A program made the translations under genes and the position numbers. A stretch of DNA of 64,000 nt from Syntrophomonas sp. (GTDB lineage: Bacteria; Bacillota; Syntrophomonadia; Syntrophomonadales; Syntrophomonadaceae), in the NCBI GenBank assembly GCA_016841425.1, contig JAENZE010000006.1:132362-196361 (forward strand), written 5' to 3'. Under the pieces are notes generated by a model, which worked only from the letters and a program-made list of their open reading frames with translations, ran no database searches and was not told the origin of the DNA. Positions 1-9,699 of the stretch are shown here, piece after piece (positions within the stretch are counted from its first letter, which is position 1; each line of letters starts with the position of its first letter).

Positions 1-16
1 AACCAGCCGAATAATC

Positions 17-1108
17 TTATTCTTCAAAAAGAGCCCGGGCAAATACTTCTGCATCAAAAGCCTTCATATCGTCCATACCCTCACCTATGCCGACAAATTT
101 TACCGGGATTTTAAGTTCACTGGCTATCCCCAGTATTATGCCGCCTTTAGCAGTTCCATCCAGTTTAGTTAATACGATCCCCGTTACTCCGGTAGCCTCT
201 TCGAATATTCTAGCTTGACTTATGGCATTCTGTCCGGTAGTAGCATCTAAAACCAGAAGCACTTCCTGAGGTCCGGCTGGAACCTCTCTCTCGATTATTT
301 TTCGTATTTTACTGATTTCTTTCATCAAATTAGTTTTATTTTGCAGTCGGCCTGCCGTATCTATAATCAGCACATCCGCTTTACGGGCCTTAGCAGCATT
401 TATAGCATCGAACACTACTGCTCCTGGATCAGCGCCTTCCTGATGCTTTATTAACTCTACACCGACCCGGTCAGCCCATATCTGCAACTGATCTATCGCA
501 GCAGCTCGGAAGGTATCGGCAGCGGCAAGTATAACCCGCTTCTGTTCGTTTTTAAATTTATAGGCCAGCTTGGCTATGGAGGTAGTTTTACCAGCCCCAT
601 TAACACCCACCACCATGATTACGCTGGGAGTTTCAGACCTCAGATTTAGCTCAATACCTTCATAATTGAACATTTCCCGCACCTCATCAGCGATGATGCT
701 CATAACTTCCGAGGAATCTGATATTCTTTTATTGCGGGCAGTTTGTTTGACCTTGGCCACCAATTCAAGAGAAGTAGAAACTCCCACATCGGCCTGAATC
801 AAAATCTCCTCCAATTCCTCCCAGAATTCTTCATCAAGCTTTTTGGTGCTCTGGATTAACTCGTTAATTTTGCCACTCAGGTTACTTCGTGTTTTGCTCA
901 ACCCTAATTTAAATTTATCAAATAATCCAGTTTTGCTCTTTTTCCCGGCGTTGTCGTCCAGCATGACTTCATTCTGCCTGGTCTTTGCATCAGCCTTCAC
1001 CTCTGCAACAGCTGGAGTTAACTCTTCTATTCCCTCCATAACCTGCTGCTGCTTGTTTTCTGCGATATTTTCTTTGTGATCTTTGCTCTTGCGTCTAAAT
1101 AGTCCCAT
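17..1108 (-). CDS. ftsY: Signal recognition particle receptor FtsY
   Basis: SRP-receptor GTPase that docks ribosome-SRP complexes at the membrane for co-translational insertion. About 363 residues: a short charged N-terminal region, a helical N domain (about residues 60-150), then the G domain with G1 GVNGAGKTTS near residue 168, DTFRAAA, DTAGR and TKLDGTAKGG, all typical of SRP GTPases. The start is the ATG at 1108, behind AAGGTGGGAG; an in-frame GTG lies 12 nt upstream. It follows smc by 25 nt on the same strand, the usual smc-ftsY order in Firmicutes. The acidic A domain is short, as is common in Gram-positives. Complete, with its stop just inside the window edge. Confidence 0.96.
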   Translation of the reverse strand: MGLFRRKSKDHKENIAENKQQQVMEGIEELTPAVAEVKADAKTRQNEVMLDDNAGKKSKTGLFDKFKLGLSKTRSNLSGKINELIQSTKKLDEEFWEELEEILIQADVGVSTSLELVAKVKQTARNKRISDSSEVMSIIADEVREMFNYEGIELNLRSETPSVIMVVGVNGAGKTTSIAKLAYKFKNEQKRVILAAADTFRAAAIDQLQIWADRVGVELIKHQEGADPGAVVFDAINAAKARKADVLIIDTAGRLQNKTNLMKEISKIRKIIEREVPAGPQEVLLVLDATTGQNAISQARIFEEATGVTGIVLTKLDGTAKGGIILGIASELKIPVKFVGIGEGMDDMKAFDAEVFARALFEE

Positions 1109-1133
1109 TTTTTCTCCCACCTTGATTGATATT

Positions 1134-4100
1134 TTAGCCGGCTCGACTTTCAGCCTCTTTAATGTTAAGGGTCAATACCTTTGAAACTCCTTTTTCCGGC
1201 ATAGTAACCCCATAAATATTCTCACCCGATTCAATAGTAGACTGCCTATGAGTGATTATTATGTACTGCATCTCCTGGGCCATTTTTCTTAAAAACTGTG
1301 AAAATCTTACCAGATTGGTATCGTCCAGAGATGCATCAATTTCGTCCAGTATACAGAACGGGGCTGGTTTTAATCTTAATAAGGAGAATATAAATGCAAT
1401 ACAGGTCAGTGCCCGTTCTCCACCCGAAAGAAGGTTTAGCGACTGGGTTCTCTTGCCAGGAAGCTTGACATCGATGTCCAGACCTGCTTCTAATCTATCC
1501 TTACCCTGCTCCATCCTCAAACAGGCTTCACCTCCGCCAAATATATCCTGAAAGGTCTGAGCGAAGCTCTGGTCAGCAATCCTGATAAAATCAGCAAATT
1601 CCCGGGCCATTATTTTTTCTGTTTCCTGCAGCAGGTTGTTCAATGAATCCCGAGCAGTTAATAAATCTTCGTATTGCTGGTTTATAAATTTAAATCGCTC
1701 ATTAACTGTTTCGAATTCTGATATTGAATCCAGGTCAACTGGCCCGATTTCTTCCAGCTGATCAGATAAGAATTCTACTCGCTGCCGGAATTCTCTGATC
1801 TGGGAGGTATTAGTCTGGGGCTCTCCAATATCATCTATTTGCTTGTCATACTCATTTTGCCATCTGCTGATTAGAGCTTCAAATTCCGTTTCCAGGCGGG
1901 CCAAACCTATTTCCGTGTTCCGGGAATTATTCTCCATCTGTATCAGAGTCTGCCTCAACGGCGAGATTTGCTGGCGAATATTTCCTATCATTAGTTGGCA
2001 GTTCTTCTCTTCTTCCTGCTGAGCCGCAAGTCTGTCCTGTATAAGACTTAAAGCTTGCTTTTCTTCGGTTATTTTTATTCTGGTGGCTGCCATTTTATTC
2101 GTTTCAGCTTCAGTTAGATTAGAAAGCCGTTCCTGCAATTCGATTGCCTCCAACCTGGATTGCTGATATGAGCCTTCCACCTGCTTGAACTGGTCTATAT
2201 TTTTCTCTATACTTTCCAATTCTCGTTTTTTTGAATCTAACTGTTCCCTATAAGAAATTAGCCGTTCCTGATTAACCTCATAGTTTCTTTTACTGATATC
2301 GATTTTTTCCTTTAATGCTTCTAACTCCTCAGATTCAGTTTCGCTGCTGCTGTGAATGGAGTTCTTTTTCAGCTGCAAGTCTTCCTTTTCCAGTAATAAT
2401 TCCTCATAGCTGCTCTCCAAATGGGCCAGTCGTTCAATACTGGACTCCCATTCTTTGCGATCATTTAGAAGATCATCTTTATTCTGGGCAGCTTGCTTAT
2501 CAATAATTTCGAATCTGAATTCTTTTTCAATCAAGGCATTTTTTTGAGTTTCCACCTGCTTCTGTACTATTTCGTAATCCTGGTTCATATTTTCGCTTTC
2601 CTGACGATTCTGCAGCAGGCTCTGCTTTACCTCCGCCTGCTGCTTCAAAAGATTTTTCTTTTCTCTCTTTCTCTGCAGGGGTGTCTCTTTTCTGTGATCA
2701 ACACTGCCTCCGGTCATGGCTCCGCTAACATTTATCAGTTCTCCATCCAGGGTAACAATCTGCAATGGGAAGCTGGTACTCTTAAACACCTTAATTCCCG
2801 TCTCCATATCTTTGACCAGCAATACCCGCCCTAGCAGGTATCTTACCGCCTTTTTATATTCCTGCTGATATTGAACAAGATCTGAAGCTAGTCCCAGTAC
2901 CCCATCTAACTTGTTCAAGGCTTCTTTAACATCAGAGGGCACCGGGGTGCTTAATAAAATATCCAGCGGTAAAAAGGTCAATCGTCCCAATCTGGTTTTT
3001 TTAAGATACTCGATAGCTTGTCTGGCACTTTCACTGTTCTTTACGATTATGTTCTCCATTTTTCTTCCCAGGGCAGTTTCTATAGCTGTTTCCAAACCTA
3101 ACGGCACATCGATTACTTCCCCTACCAGGCCTTTGACTCCACTCAGTTTTCCCTTATGGGCTGCTTCCAGAATTGATTTAACTCCACGGGAATATCCCTC
3201 CATGTTTCTTTCCATATCATTTATTAACAGCAATTTCTTATCTATTTTGAGTTCCCCTTCACTGAGCAGTGCGTACTGATCAGCATTGGCTTTGAGTAAG
3301 GCTTCCAGTTTCTGCTTACTCTGCTCTATCTTTTCTAAACTATGCCCAAGCTCTTCTATTTCTTTCTGAAACTGTTTTTTTTCCTTCTCCATATTTATAA
3401 ACATGGCTTCCTTCTGGTTTATCTTAACCTTTAAATCGCTGCAGAATATTTCGGTCCGGTCTTTCTTCTCCCGAAGCTTTCTCTGGTTTTCTTCGATCTC
3501 AAGCACTTTGTTATTAATCCTGCTTTCTTCTTGCATGCGTTCAAATATTCCGGCTTTCTTTTCTTCAAAATGCTGCATGCTGTCCTGCATAGAGTTTTGC
3601 AGGGCTAGAATCTGCTCATTTAACTGTTCAAAATTGCCGTTTAAGATTAGAAAACTGTTCTTCTGCTGCTCATAGTCCGCCATTCTGGCCTTGAGGTCTT
3701 CGTTCATCTTCTGCAGCATAGTCTGATACTTATTCTCATCTTCAACTGCTGCAGCAGTTCTTTCATTATAATTGTTAATCCTCTCTTCACTTAACCGGAC
3801 CTCGCTGTCCAAACCTGAAAGCAGGTTATCCACGTTATGTCTGTCTTCCCTCAAACCGTTGATCATATCCCGACAATCTAACAGCTTCATTTCTTCCCTG
3901 GCTATGGTATCCTCCTGTTCCTGAACCTGTCTTTTAAGCTCTTCGATCCCTTGTTTTTTATCCAGCAAAGCTTCGTTTTTCTTCAATAGATCCTGATGCA
4001 TCTTATAAATTTCAAATCGAAGAATATCTTCTTCCAACTGCCTCTTTTCTGTATCAAAGTCGATGTGTCTCCTGGCTTTTCCAGCTTTTTTCTCCAGTTC

Positions 4101-4709
4101 GTCCCGTCGTTGTTTCAACTCATTCAGAATATCCCGCAGTCTGGTCAGATCATTGCCAGTATTAATCAGCCTGGTTCTTACTTCATCCCTCTGATGGCGA
4201 TATTTTATTATCCCTGAAGCTTCCTCAAGTATAAAACGCCGATCCAGGGGCTGTCCATTCAGCACCTGTTCCAATTCTCCCTGACTGATTATTGAGTATC
4301 CCTTCTTGCCCAACCCGGTACCAGTAAACATACTGGCAATATCTTTCATGCGCACCCTTGATTTATTAATGTGAAATTCACTCTCCCCAGATCTGAAAAG
4401 CTTACGGGAGATGGTTATCTCATTATAATCAACCGGCAGAGCCTGATCTCCATTATCGATGGATAACTCGACAAACGCCATACCCTGAGCTCTTTTATCA
4501 TCCGTTCCATTAAATATTACATCTTCGCCCTTGTGTCCTCGCAGATTGCGTACATTGCTTTCTCCCAGGCACCAGCGAATAGCATCTACTATATTGCTTT
4601 TGCCGCATCCGTTGGGTCCGACAATCACATTGATACCAGGCTGTAATACTACCTCGGTACTATCAGCAAATGTTTTAAAACCTTTTATGTCCATTCTCTT
4701 CAGATACAC
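1134..4709 (-). CDS. smc: Chromosome segregation protein SMC
   Basis: Structural-maintenance-of-chromosomes ATPase that folds and segregates DNA with ScpA/ScpB. The N-terminal head has Walker A GPNGCGKSN at about residues 32-40. Two long coiled-coil arms flank a hinge at about 510-640 (GLVGEVIDVP region). The C-terminal head has LSGGERAL and the Walker B CILDEIDASLDD. The start is taken as the GTG at 4709, with GGAGG 8 nt upstream, giving 1191 residues, the normal family length; the GTG at 4730 would add seven residues and has a poorly spaced site. It is followed by ftsY, probably in one transcript. Confidence 0.96.
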   Translation of the reverse strand: MYLKRMDIKGFKTFADSTEVVLQPGINVIVGPNGCGKSNIVDAIRWCLGESNVRNLRGHKGEDVIFNGTDDKRAQGMAFVELSIDNGDQALPVDYNEITISRKLFRSGESEFHINKSRVRMKDIASMFTGTGLGKKGYSIISQGELEQVLNGQPLDRRFILEEASGIIKYRHQRDEVRTRLINTGNDLTRLRDILNELKQRRDELEKKAGKARRHIDFDTEKRQLEEDILRFEIYKMHQDLLKKNEALLDKKQGIEELKRQVQEQEDTIAREEMKLLDCRDMINGLREDRHNVDNLLSGLDSEVRLSEERINNYNERTAAAVEDENKYQTMLQKMNEDLKARMADYEQQKNSFLILNGNFEQLNEQILALQNSMQDSMQHFEEKKAGIFERMQEESRINNKVLEIEENQRKLREKKDRTEIFCSDLKVKINQKEAMFINMEKEKKQFQKEIEELGHSLEKIEQSKQKLEALLKANADQYALLSEGELKIDKKLLLINDMERNMEGYSRGVKSILEAAHKGKLSGVKGLVGEVIDVPLGLETAIETALGRKMENIIVKNSESARQAIEYLKKTRLGRLTFLPLDILLSTPVPSDVKEALNKLDGVLGLASDLVQYQQEYKKAVRYLLGRVLLVKDMETGIKVFKSTSFPLQIVTLDGELINVSGAMTGGSVDHRKETPLQRKREKKNLLKQQAEVKQSLLQNRQESENMNQDYEIVQKQVETQKNALIEKEFRFEIIDKQAAQNKDDLLNDRKEWESSIERLAHLESSYEELLLEKEDLQLKKNSIHSSSETESEELEALKEKIDISKRNYEVNQERLISYREQLDSKKRELESIEKNIDQFKQVEGSYQQSRLEAIELQERLSNLTEAETNKMAATRIKITEEKQALSLIQDRLAAQQEEEKNCQLMIGNIRQQISPLRQTLIQMENNSRNTEIGLARLETEFEALISRWQNEYDKQIDDIGEPQTNTSQIREFRQRVEFLSDQLEEIGPVDLDSISEFETVNERFKFINQQYEDLLTARDSLNNLLQETEKIMAREFADFIRIADQSFAQTFQDIFGGGEACLRMEQGKDRLEAGLDIDVKLPGKRTQSLNLLSGGERALTCIAFIFSLLRLKPAPFCILDEIDASLDDTNLVRFSQFLRKMAQEMQYIIITHRQSTIESGENIYGVTMPEKGVSKVLTLNIKEAESRAG

Positions 4710-4767
4710 TATGGGTTCCTCCCATTCCACACTACTCCAATGATATTAATTAATATTAGTAGACTTT

Positions 4768-5532
4768 TTATAAAACTTTAACGTCTCCGGCACTTATTAA
4801 TTCAATATCTATACCGTTATCCACCAGCAATCTGCCCCTGGAATCAATACCCACATTAGTTCCTGACACGGTTCGGCTGCTGCATTCAATCTTAACCCTC
4901 TTCCCCAGATGCAGGCACAACTCTTTAAATTCCTCCAGAATCTCGCCAAACCCCTTCTGCTGGTAATCTGAATAATATATTTCCATATACTCGAGTACCG
5001 TTGTTAAGATACTATCCTTATTAATATCTGCTGACGAATATTCAGATAATGATACTGCCCTGTTATTCAGTGAACCCAGCTCATCTCTATTGACATTTAC
5101 GTTAATTCCCACCCCAACAATTAGATAGACATCTTCCTCCAAACTGCTGGTCTCCAGGAGTATACCAGCCAATTTTTTTTGGTCCAAATAAATATCATTA
5201 GGCCACTTGATTTTACACTCTTGCTCTATGTATTTATCCAGTCCCCGGCAAATGCCTGCGGCAAATACCAGTGATAAAAGAGCCATTTCCTCCAACGGCA
5301 GCCTGGGGTGCAGCAGTACTGAGAACCATAACCCACCGGGAGGAGACTCCCAGACTCTGCCAGCGCGGCCTTTGCCCTTGGTCTGAATGCCGGCTCGAAC
5401 TACTGTCCCTTCGATAATCTCTCTCGCCTCAAGGGCCCTTTTTATATAATTGCTAGTTGAATCCACCTTATCCAGGTGAATAATCTTTTTACCTATCAGT
5501 CTATTTTTACTAACATCTACTATATGTGGCAA
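4768..5532 (-). CDS. birA: Biotin--[acetyl-CoA-carboxylase] ligase, no DNA-binding domain
   Basis: Biotin protein ligase that makes biotinyl-5'-AMP and transfers biotin to a carrier-domain lysine. The motif KGKGRAGRVW (about residues 53-62, the GRGRxGR biotin-AMP loop), KWPND and KLAGILLE are visible, followed by a small C-terminal beta domain. About 254 residues: it lacks the N-terminal winged helix of bifunctional BirA, so it is probably an enzyme only, not a repressor. The start is chosen as the TTG at 5532 (AAGGTGG 8 nt upstream); a GTG at 5544 is the alternative. It lies 58 nt upstream of smc on the same strand and may be co-transcribed. Confidence 0.9.
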   Translation of the reverse strand: MPHIVDVSKNRLIGKKIIHLDKVDSTSNYIKRALEAREIIEGTVVRAGIQTKGKGRAGRVWESPPGGLWFSVLLHPRLPLEEMALLSLVFAAGICRGLDKYIEQECKIKWPNDIYLDQKKLAGILLETSSLEEDVYLIVGVGINVNVNRDELGSLNNRAVSLSEYSSADINKDSILTTVLEYMEIYYSDYQQKGFGEILEEFKELCLHLGKRVKIECSSRTVSGTNVGIDSRGRLLVDNGIDIELISAGDVKVL

Positions 5533-5651
5533 AGACCCTTCCACCTTAAATGTTTATTTATTAATAGCTATTTATACACTGCAGGACATAATCCCTTCCA
5601 TTAAAAATCAACATATTTTTAGTATACTAAAGATATCCTAATCTTTTCTAC

Positions 5652-5688
5652 AAAAAAAGACTAAAGTTCTAGCCCTTCAGTCTTTTTT
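5652..5688. terminator. Bidirectional intrinsic terminator
   Basis: A-rich/T-rich hairpin whose arms, AAAAAAGACTGAAG and CTTTAGTCTTTTTT when read on the minus strand, pair with one G-U. It lies just downstream of the radical SAM gene, whose transcript runs leftward, and would end the plsX-acpP-rnc-radical SAM operon before birA. Confidence 0.75.
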
Positions 5689-5715
5689 GTCTGCTTCTGA
5701 TGTTGATTAAGTCGA

Positions 5716-6810
5716 TTATTGCAAATATATCTCTAAAAATTCAGTCCTGCTAAGGCTTGCTTCGGGTTGATCAGAACCAGCAGGTCCGATTCCGAGTTCA
5801 TCTTTTTTAATTTGTTCATCAGCCTGCACCCCCTTTACACAGGGCAGACTTTCAAGATGGTTTAAATAAGACAGATTAGCTTTTTTGTGCCCTATCATTT
5901 TAGATAAATCCCGATAATTAGTGAATAACTTTAAATCCGAATCCAAATTTTTAATATTAAAATAATTTTGCAGCAAAACCCGGGCCTGTTTTTTAAAAGC
6001 CTCCTGTTCCACCAACTCACCAAAGGCTGGATGAAATGGACCAGCAATCACTATTCCCTCTTCTCTCAATTCCTCTGCAGGATGTAATCCCATCCGTATA
6101 ATCTCTATACCCTTTTGCTGAAAACGCAAAAACATTTCACAGCAAATAGAAACTGCTTCTTCCAGCTCCAGCGGTTGATAATGACCTTGAAGGTAGAGTT
6201 TTTCCAGACCAGTATCTTTGATCACCAGCACCGGATAAATCCTCACCATATCGGGTTCGATAGAAATGGTACCAATAGTAGTATCCATATCGTACTCATA
6301 ACTATCACCCGGCAGTCCAACCATAAGCTGCACACCCAATTTAAATCCATACTCTTTTATCATACCGCAGGCATTGATTACCGTTCGGGTTGTATAGCCC
6401 CGGCAGGAAGCTTTCAAAACCTCATCCTTTAAAGATTGAACCCCTAATTCTATAGTTGTAACACCATTATCCAAAAGGAATCCCAGGATAGAGTGGTCGA
6501 TAAAATCGGGGCGGGTCGATATACGAATACCATCAATAGATCCTGCATCCAGAAATGGCTGTAGCACCAGCAAATAATCTTCCTGCAATTTTTTATCCAG
6601 GGCAGTAAAACTTCCCCCAAAATAGGCTGCTTCTGCTTCTCGTCCCGGCCAGGCGGCGGGAATAGTATCTAAAGCTTTCTGCACTATAATAGGTACTTCC
6701 GAGGCAGCAGGGGCTGGTTCGTGCTGGGCGATATTTTTTTGATTACAAAATATACAATTAAACGGGCATCCCAAATGAGGAATGAAGATGGGTATATTAT
6801 AGTGTCTCAT
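5716..6810 (-). CDS. Radical SAM protein, Elp3-like, next to rnc
   Basis: A 364-residue radical S-adenosylmethionine enzyme. The cluster-binding cysteines C15, C19 and C22 form CxxxCxxC within HLGCPFNCIFCNQ, followed by a TIM-barrel-like region (AAYFGGSFTAL, STRPDFID, TTIELGVQSL, VQLMVGLPGD) that resembles the radical SAM half of Elp3. No acetyltransferase domain follows; the C-terminal third is unassigned. The gene is a conserved neighbour of rnc in many Clostridia. Its start overlaps the end of rnc by 14 nt, which implies translational coupling. Its substrate is unknown to me; a tRNA or rRNA role would fit the context but is inference. Confidence 0.85.
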   Translation of the reverse strand: MRHYNIPIFIPHLGCPFNCIFCNQKNIAQHEPAPAASEVPIIVQKALDTIPAAWPGREAEAAYFGGSFTALDKKLQEDYLLVLQPFLDAGSIDGIRISTRPDFIDHSILGFLLDNGVTTIELGVQSLKDEVLKASCRGYTTRTVINACGMIKEYGFKLGVQLMVGLPGDSYEYDMDTTIGTISIEPDMVRIYPVLVIKDTGLEKLYLQGHYQPLELEEAVSICCEMFLRFQQKGIEIIRMGLHPAEELREEGIVIAGPFHPAFGELVEQEAFKKQARVLLQNYFNIKNLDSDLKLFTNYRDLSKMIGHKKANLSYLNHLESLPCVKGVQADEQIKKDELGIGPAGSDQPEASLSRTEFLEIYLQ

Positions 6811-7528
6811 ATCTTAAAACCTTATCCAGGCACTCCAGTGCTTTTTCGTCTTTTAAAACTGCTTCAGCGGCTTTCTGCTCAGCTTCTTTCTTGCTTTTCC
6901 CGGTTCCAGTCTCCAGCAGCTTACCCTGATAATAAACTCCAGCAACAAATACCTTGGCATGGGCAGGCCCGGTTTCATTAATTATTTCATAATACACATT
7001 CTGCTTATTCTTTCCCTGAACTAGTTCCTGCAATCTGGACTTATAGTCATAATAGTCACCCTGGGAAGCTTCTCTGATCAGACCTTCCAAATGGAAGAGA
7101 ATAAATTCAGCTGCCTTTGCATAACCCTGGTCAAGATATATGGCACCTATTACAGATTCAACTGCATCTGCCAGTATCGACTTCCTTTTCCGCCCCCCGG
7201 ACATTTCCTCTCCTTTGCCCAGCAGCAGGTATTGCCCCAGGTCAATGCTTCGGGCCACTTCGGTCAGTGACCTTTCGCATACTACCCGGGCCCTTATTTT
7301 GGTCAAATCGCCTTCAGCCTTTTCTTTATAATTATTGTAAAGGTATTCTGCTACTACAAAGTTAAGAACGGCATCCCCCAGGAATTCCAAGCGCTGGTTG
7401 TTGCCGGCAGCACTTTTTTCCTGGGAATAGGACGGGTGTATTAATGCCATATGAATTAAAAAATAATTGTTAAATACTATATTAATCTTTTTTGTAAATT
7501 CCAGAACCAGATCCTTATCACTGCTCAT
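6797..7528 (-). CDS. rnc: Ribonuclease III
   Basis: Double-strand-specific endoribonuclease for rRNA processing. The family signature NQRLEFLGDAVL lies at about residues 44-55, with acidic metal ligands E48 and D52; the second acidic site (LADAVESVIGAIYLDQG) is near 120-136. A C-terminal double-stranded RNA-binding domain spans about 160-235 (SRLQELVQ to KKEAEQKAAEAVL). At 243 residues it has full family length. It overlaps acpP by 11 nt and the radical SAM gene by 14 nt, so plsX-acpP-rnc-radical SAM is a tight operon. Confidence 0.95.
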   Translation of the reverse strand: MSSDKDLVLEFTKKINIVFNNYFLIHMALIHPSYSQEKSAAGNNQRLEFLGDAVLNFVVAEYLYNNYKEKAEGDLTKIRARVVCERSLTEVARSIDLGQYLLLGKGEEMSGGRKRKSILADAVESVIGAIYLDQGYAKAAEFILFHLEGLIREASQGDYYDYKSRLQELVQGKNKQNVYYEIINETGPAHAKVFVAGVYYQGKLLETGTGKSKKEAEQKAAEAVLKDEKALECLDKVLRYETL

Positions 7529-7769
7529 TTTTTACCTTCTGGATATAGGAATAGAGTGCTTGTACCAGAGATCCGAAAGCAGGGAAATCCTCCAGGTCTT
7601 CCTCGGGAAATTCTACATCATAAATGTCTTCCAGAGCCATAATTAATTCCACAATATCAATGGAATCTGCATCAAGTTCCTCAAAAGTAGTATCCATCTC
7701 TATTTCCTGTGGTTCCCGGTCCAACTGTTCGGCAAGTATTTTTCTGGCTAGCTCAATAAATTCCTGCAT
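7518..7769 (-). CDS. acpP: Acyl carrier protein
   Basis: Small acidic carrier that holds fatty-acyl intermediates on 4'-phosphopantetheine. About 83 residues, with the attachment site DADSIDIVEL (Ser36 from the chosen start). The start is the ATG at 7769 because GGAGG lies 8 nt upstream; ATGs at 7784 and 7775 lie before or too close to that site. It sits between plsX and rnc, a classic Firmicute order, although fabD and fabG are absent here. Confidence 0.93.
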   Translation of the reverse strand: MQEFIELARKILAEQLDREPQEIEMDTTFEELDADSIDIVELIMALEDIYDVEFPEEDLEDFPAFGSLVQALYSYIQKVKNEQ

Positions 7770-7850
7770 ATCCATAACCTCCATAATATTAGTATATACA
7801 CTAGATCCCCATATATATCGATTCTTAATAAGTAAAAAAAATCCTCTATA

Positions 7851-8807
7851 TTAAATAAGACTTTTTATAGTTTCTTGCTGCCTTTGCACCATGTTGTTGT
7901 TTATACAAGCACTTGCGATATTCATTCCACTATATACCGAATTGCTCCTGGAACTGCCGTGGCAGACTACACTTATACCCTTCACACCCAGCAGAGGAGC
8001 TCCTCCTACCTGGGTATAGTCTAATTTAGTCAGAGCCTTGGGTACCATACCGCACTCCTGGCTGATAAGCTTGGCCACAAACATGGCCAGACCTTCTATG
8101 CTCTTTAATACAATGTTCCCGGTAAAACCGTCGCATATTATGACATCGCTTTTGGTATTAAACAGATCCCGTCCTTCAACATTGCCAATAAAATTAAGAT
8201 TCTTCTGTTGGCTCAACATGGCATAGGCTTCGACGCTTACGCTGTTTCCCTTTCCTGCTTCCTCACCATTATTTAAAAGAGCTACTCGGGGGGTTACTAT
8301 ACCTTGGACTGAAGCGGCATAAGCACTGCCCAGTGCAGCAAATTGCAGCAGCTGAGAGGCTTTGCAATCAACATTAGCTCCTACATCCATTAACAGAGTA
8401 GTACCTCCAGCCTGATTAGGTATCGAAACACCTATAGGAGGACGCTCTACTCCCTCCATCCTGCCCAACAGAAACAGGGCTGCTGCCATTTGAGCTCCAG
8501 TATTACCACAGGAAACAACCGCATCAGCCAACCCTTGTTTTACCAGGCTGGTAGCAACCGTTATAGATGCATCCTTCTTTTTGCGAAGCGCCAGGGCTGG
8601 CTGTTCATCCATACCTATAACCTGACTGGCGTTCATTACCTTCACCAATGATTGATCATAAACATGCTTTTCTAATTCATGGCCTATGCTTTCTTGCTTA
8701 CCTACTAGGATCACCTGGTTGGAAGTGTTTTTCGCCCATTCAACCGCACCGGTTATTACCTCGCCGGGAGCATAGTCTCCGCCCATTGCATCAACTGCAA
8801 TTTTCAT
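7851..8807 (-). CDS. plsX: Phosphate acyltransferase PlsX
   Basis: Converts acyl-ACP and phosphate to acyl phosphate for phospholipid synthesis at the membrane. It begins with the family signature MKIAVDAMGGDYAPG and carries DGFTGNIVLKSIEG and a late GVKGISVVCHGSS, both conserved in PlsX. The start is the ATG at 8807, preceded by AAGGAGG; the frame extends 21 codons further upstream but without support. 318 residues. It has its own promoter-like site and is separated from rpmF by a terminator. No fapR is present between rpmF and plsX. Confidence 0.95.
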   Translation of the reverse strand: MKIAVDAMGGDYAPGEVITGAVEWAKNTSNQVILVGKQESIGHELEKHVYDQSLVKVMNASQVIGMDEQPALALRKKKDASITVATSLVKQGLADAVVSCGNTGAQMAAALFLLGRMEGVERPPIGVSIPNQAGGTTLLMDVGANVDCKASQLLQFAALGSAYAASVQGIVTPRVALLNNGEEAGKGNSVSVEAYAMLSQQKNLNFIGNVEGRDLFNTKSDVIICDGFTGNIVLKSIEGLAMFVAKLISQECGMVPKALTKLDYTQVGGAPLLGVKGISVVCHGSSRSNSVYSGMNIASACINNNMVQRQQETIKSLI

Positions 8808-8852
8808 CGTATTCCTCCTTGTAGATCTATTGCAGTAATAACTTACATATTT

Positions 8853-8880
8853 ATTATAGCCCGAGAACATATGTGCACAA
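8853..8880 (-). promoter_or_regulatory. Probable vegetative promoter for plsX operon
   Basis: On the minus strand, TTGTGC, a 16-nt spacer and a perfect TATAAT box lie about 45 nt before the plsX start, between the rpmF terminator and plsX. The -35 match is only partial. Confidence 0.5.
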
Positions 8881-8884
8881 AAAC

Positions 8885-8928
8885 AAAAAGTAAGCTTTTG
8901 GCTTTATTAGCCTTAAATCTTACTTTTT
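8885..8928 (-). terminator. Intrinsic terminator after rpmF
   Basis: Arms AAAAAGTAAG and CTTACTTTTT enclose a smaller GGCT/AGCC-type stem; on the minus strand the hairpin ends in a T-rich run just downstream of the rpmF stop codon. It separates the DUF177-rpmF transcript from plsX. Confidence 0.75.
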
Positions 8929-8943
8929 GAGCTTCCTAATTCA

Positions 8944-9114
8944 TTACATTACGGACTTACCTTTATAATACCCGCAGCTTAAACATGCATGATGAGGTAA
9001 TTTCAATTCCTTGCACTGGGGACATTCAACCAGTCCAGGTTTATCAATCTTACGCCATTCTGAAGCCCGTTTGTTGCTCCGAGATTTAGAATGCCTTCTC
9101 TTGGGAACACCCAT
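8944..9114 (-). CDS. rpmF: 50S ribosomal protein L32
   Basis: A 56-residue ribosomal protein of the large subunit. It begins MGVPKRRHSKSRSNKRA, as L32 does, and has a zinc ribbon with C31-x2-C34 and C44-x2-C47, so it is the zinc-binding form. The ATG at 9114 follows a TAAGGAGG-like site. It sits 19 nt after the DUF177 gene, the standard yceD-rpmF pair. Confidence 0.96.
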   Translation of the reverse strand: MGVPKRRHSKSRSNKRASEWRKIDKPGLVECPQCKELKLPHHACLSCGYYKGKSVM

Positions 9115-9133
9115 TTCTCTTAACCTCCTTACT

Positions 9134-9628
9134 TTATTTGAATTGTTTTAACTTCTCCCATCTGGGATCAACATCATTTTTTCCACAACTGCAGGTGGTC
9201 AAGTTCAGGTTAATCCCGCAAAACGGGCATAAACCCTTGCATCCCTCACTGCACAGGGGATTTAATGGTATTAGAGAAAATATTTCTTCCTCTATCCGAG
9301 GCATGATTTCTGCTTGACTATCCTCAAGCACGATCAATTCCTCATCTTCCTCGCAACCTGATGTTTCAGATGCATTCAGGGTCAGACCAGTAGTGATTGG
9401 CAATTTGAACTCTTCCAGGCATCGTCCGCAGGTCAAGGAGATCATTGTAGAGACCCGTCCTCGGCCAATAAACATCTTCCCGGTGTTCTCAACCAGCAGA
9501 TCAATAACCACTGGTTCCAGGAACCTGCCTCCTATATCGGACAGGAATGAATCTCTGCCTGGAGCACTGAGATGAAATTCTTCAGAATCCATGGTACGCA
9601 TCTGCAGTGATTTCAAATTTACTTTCAT
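9134..9628 (-). CDS. YceD/DUF177 family protein
   Basis: A 164-residue member of the DUF177 family, which in bacteria is nearly always encoded upstream of rpmF and is linked to 23S rRNA maturation in some organisms. The sequence shows LTCGRCLEEF in the middle and a C-terminal cysteine-rich tail (CSEGCKGLCPFCG, then CSCGK and DPRWEKLKQ), both typical of the family. It begins with ATG behind TAGGAT. The function in this organism is inferred only from family and context. Confidence 0.88.
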   Translation of the reverse strand: MKVNLKSLQMRTMDSEEFHLSAPGRDSFLSDIGGRFLEPVVIDLLVENTGKMFIGRGRVSTMISLTCGRCLEEFKLPITTGLTLNASETSGCEEDEELIVLEDSQAEIMPRIEEEIFSLIPLNPLCSEGCKGLCPFCGINLNLTTCSCGKNDVDPRWEKLKQFK

Positions 9629-9699
9629 ATCCTACCACCCCACAAAAACACCAGATTAATTATAGTCTGCACCTATTATTATTGTCAACCTATACCCAT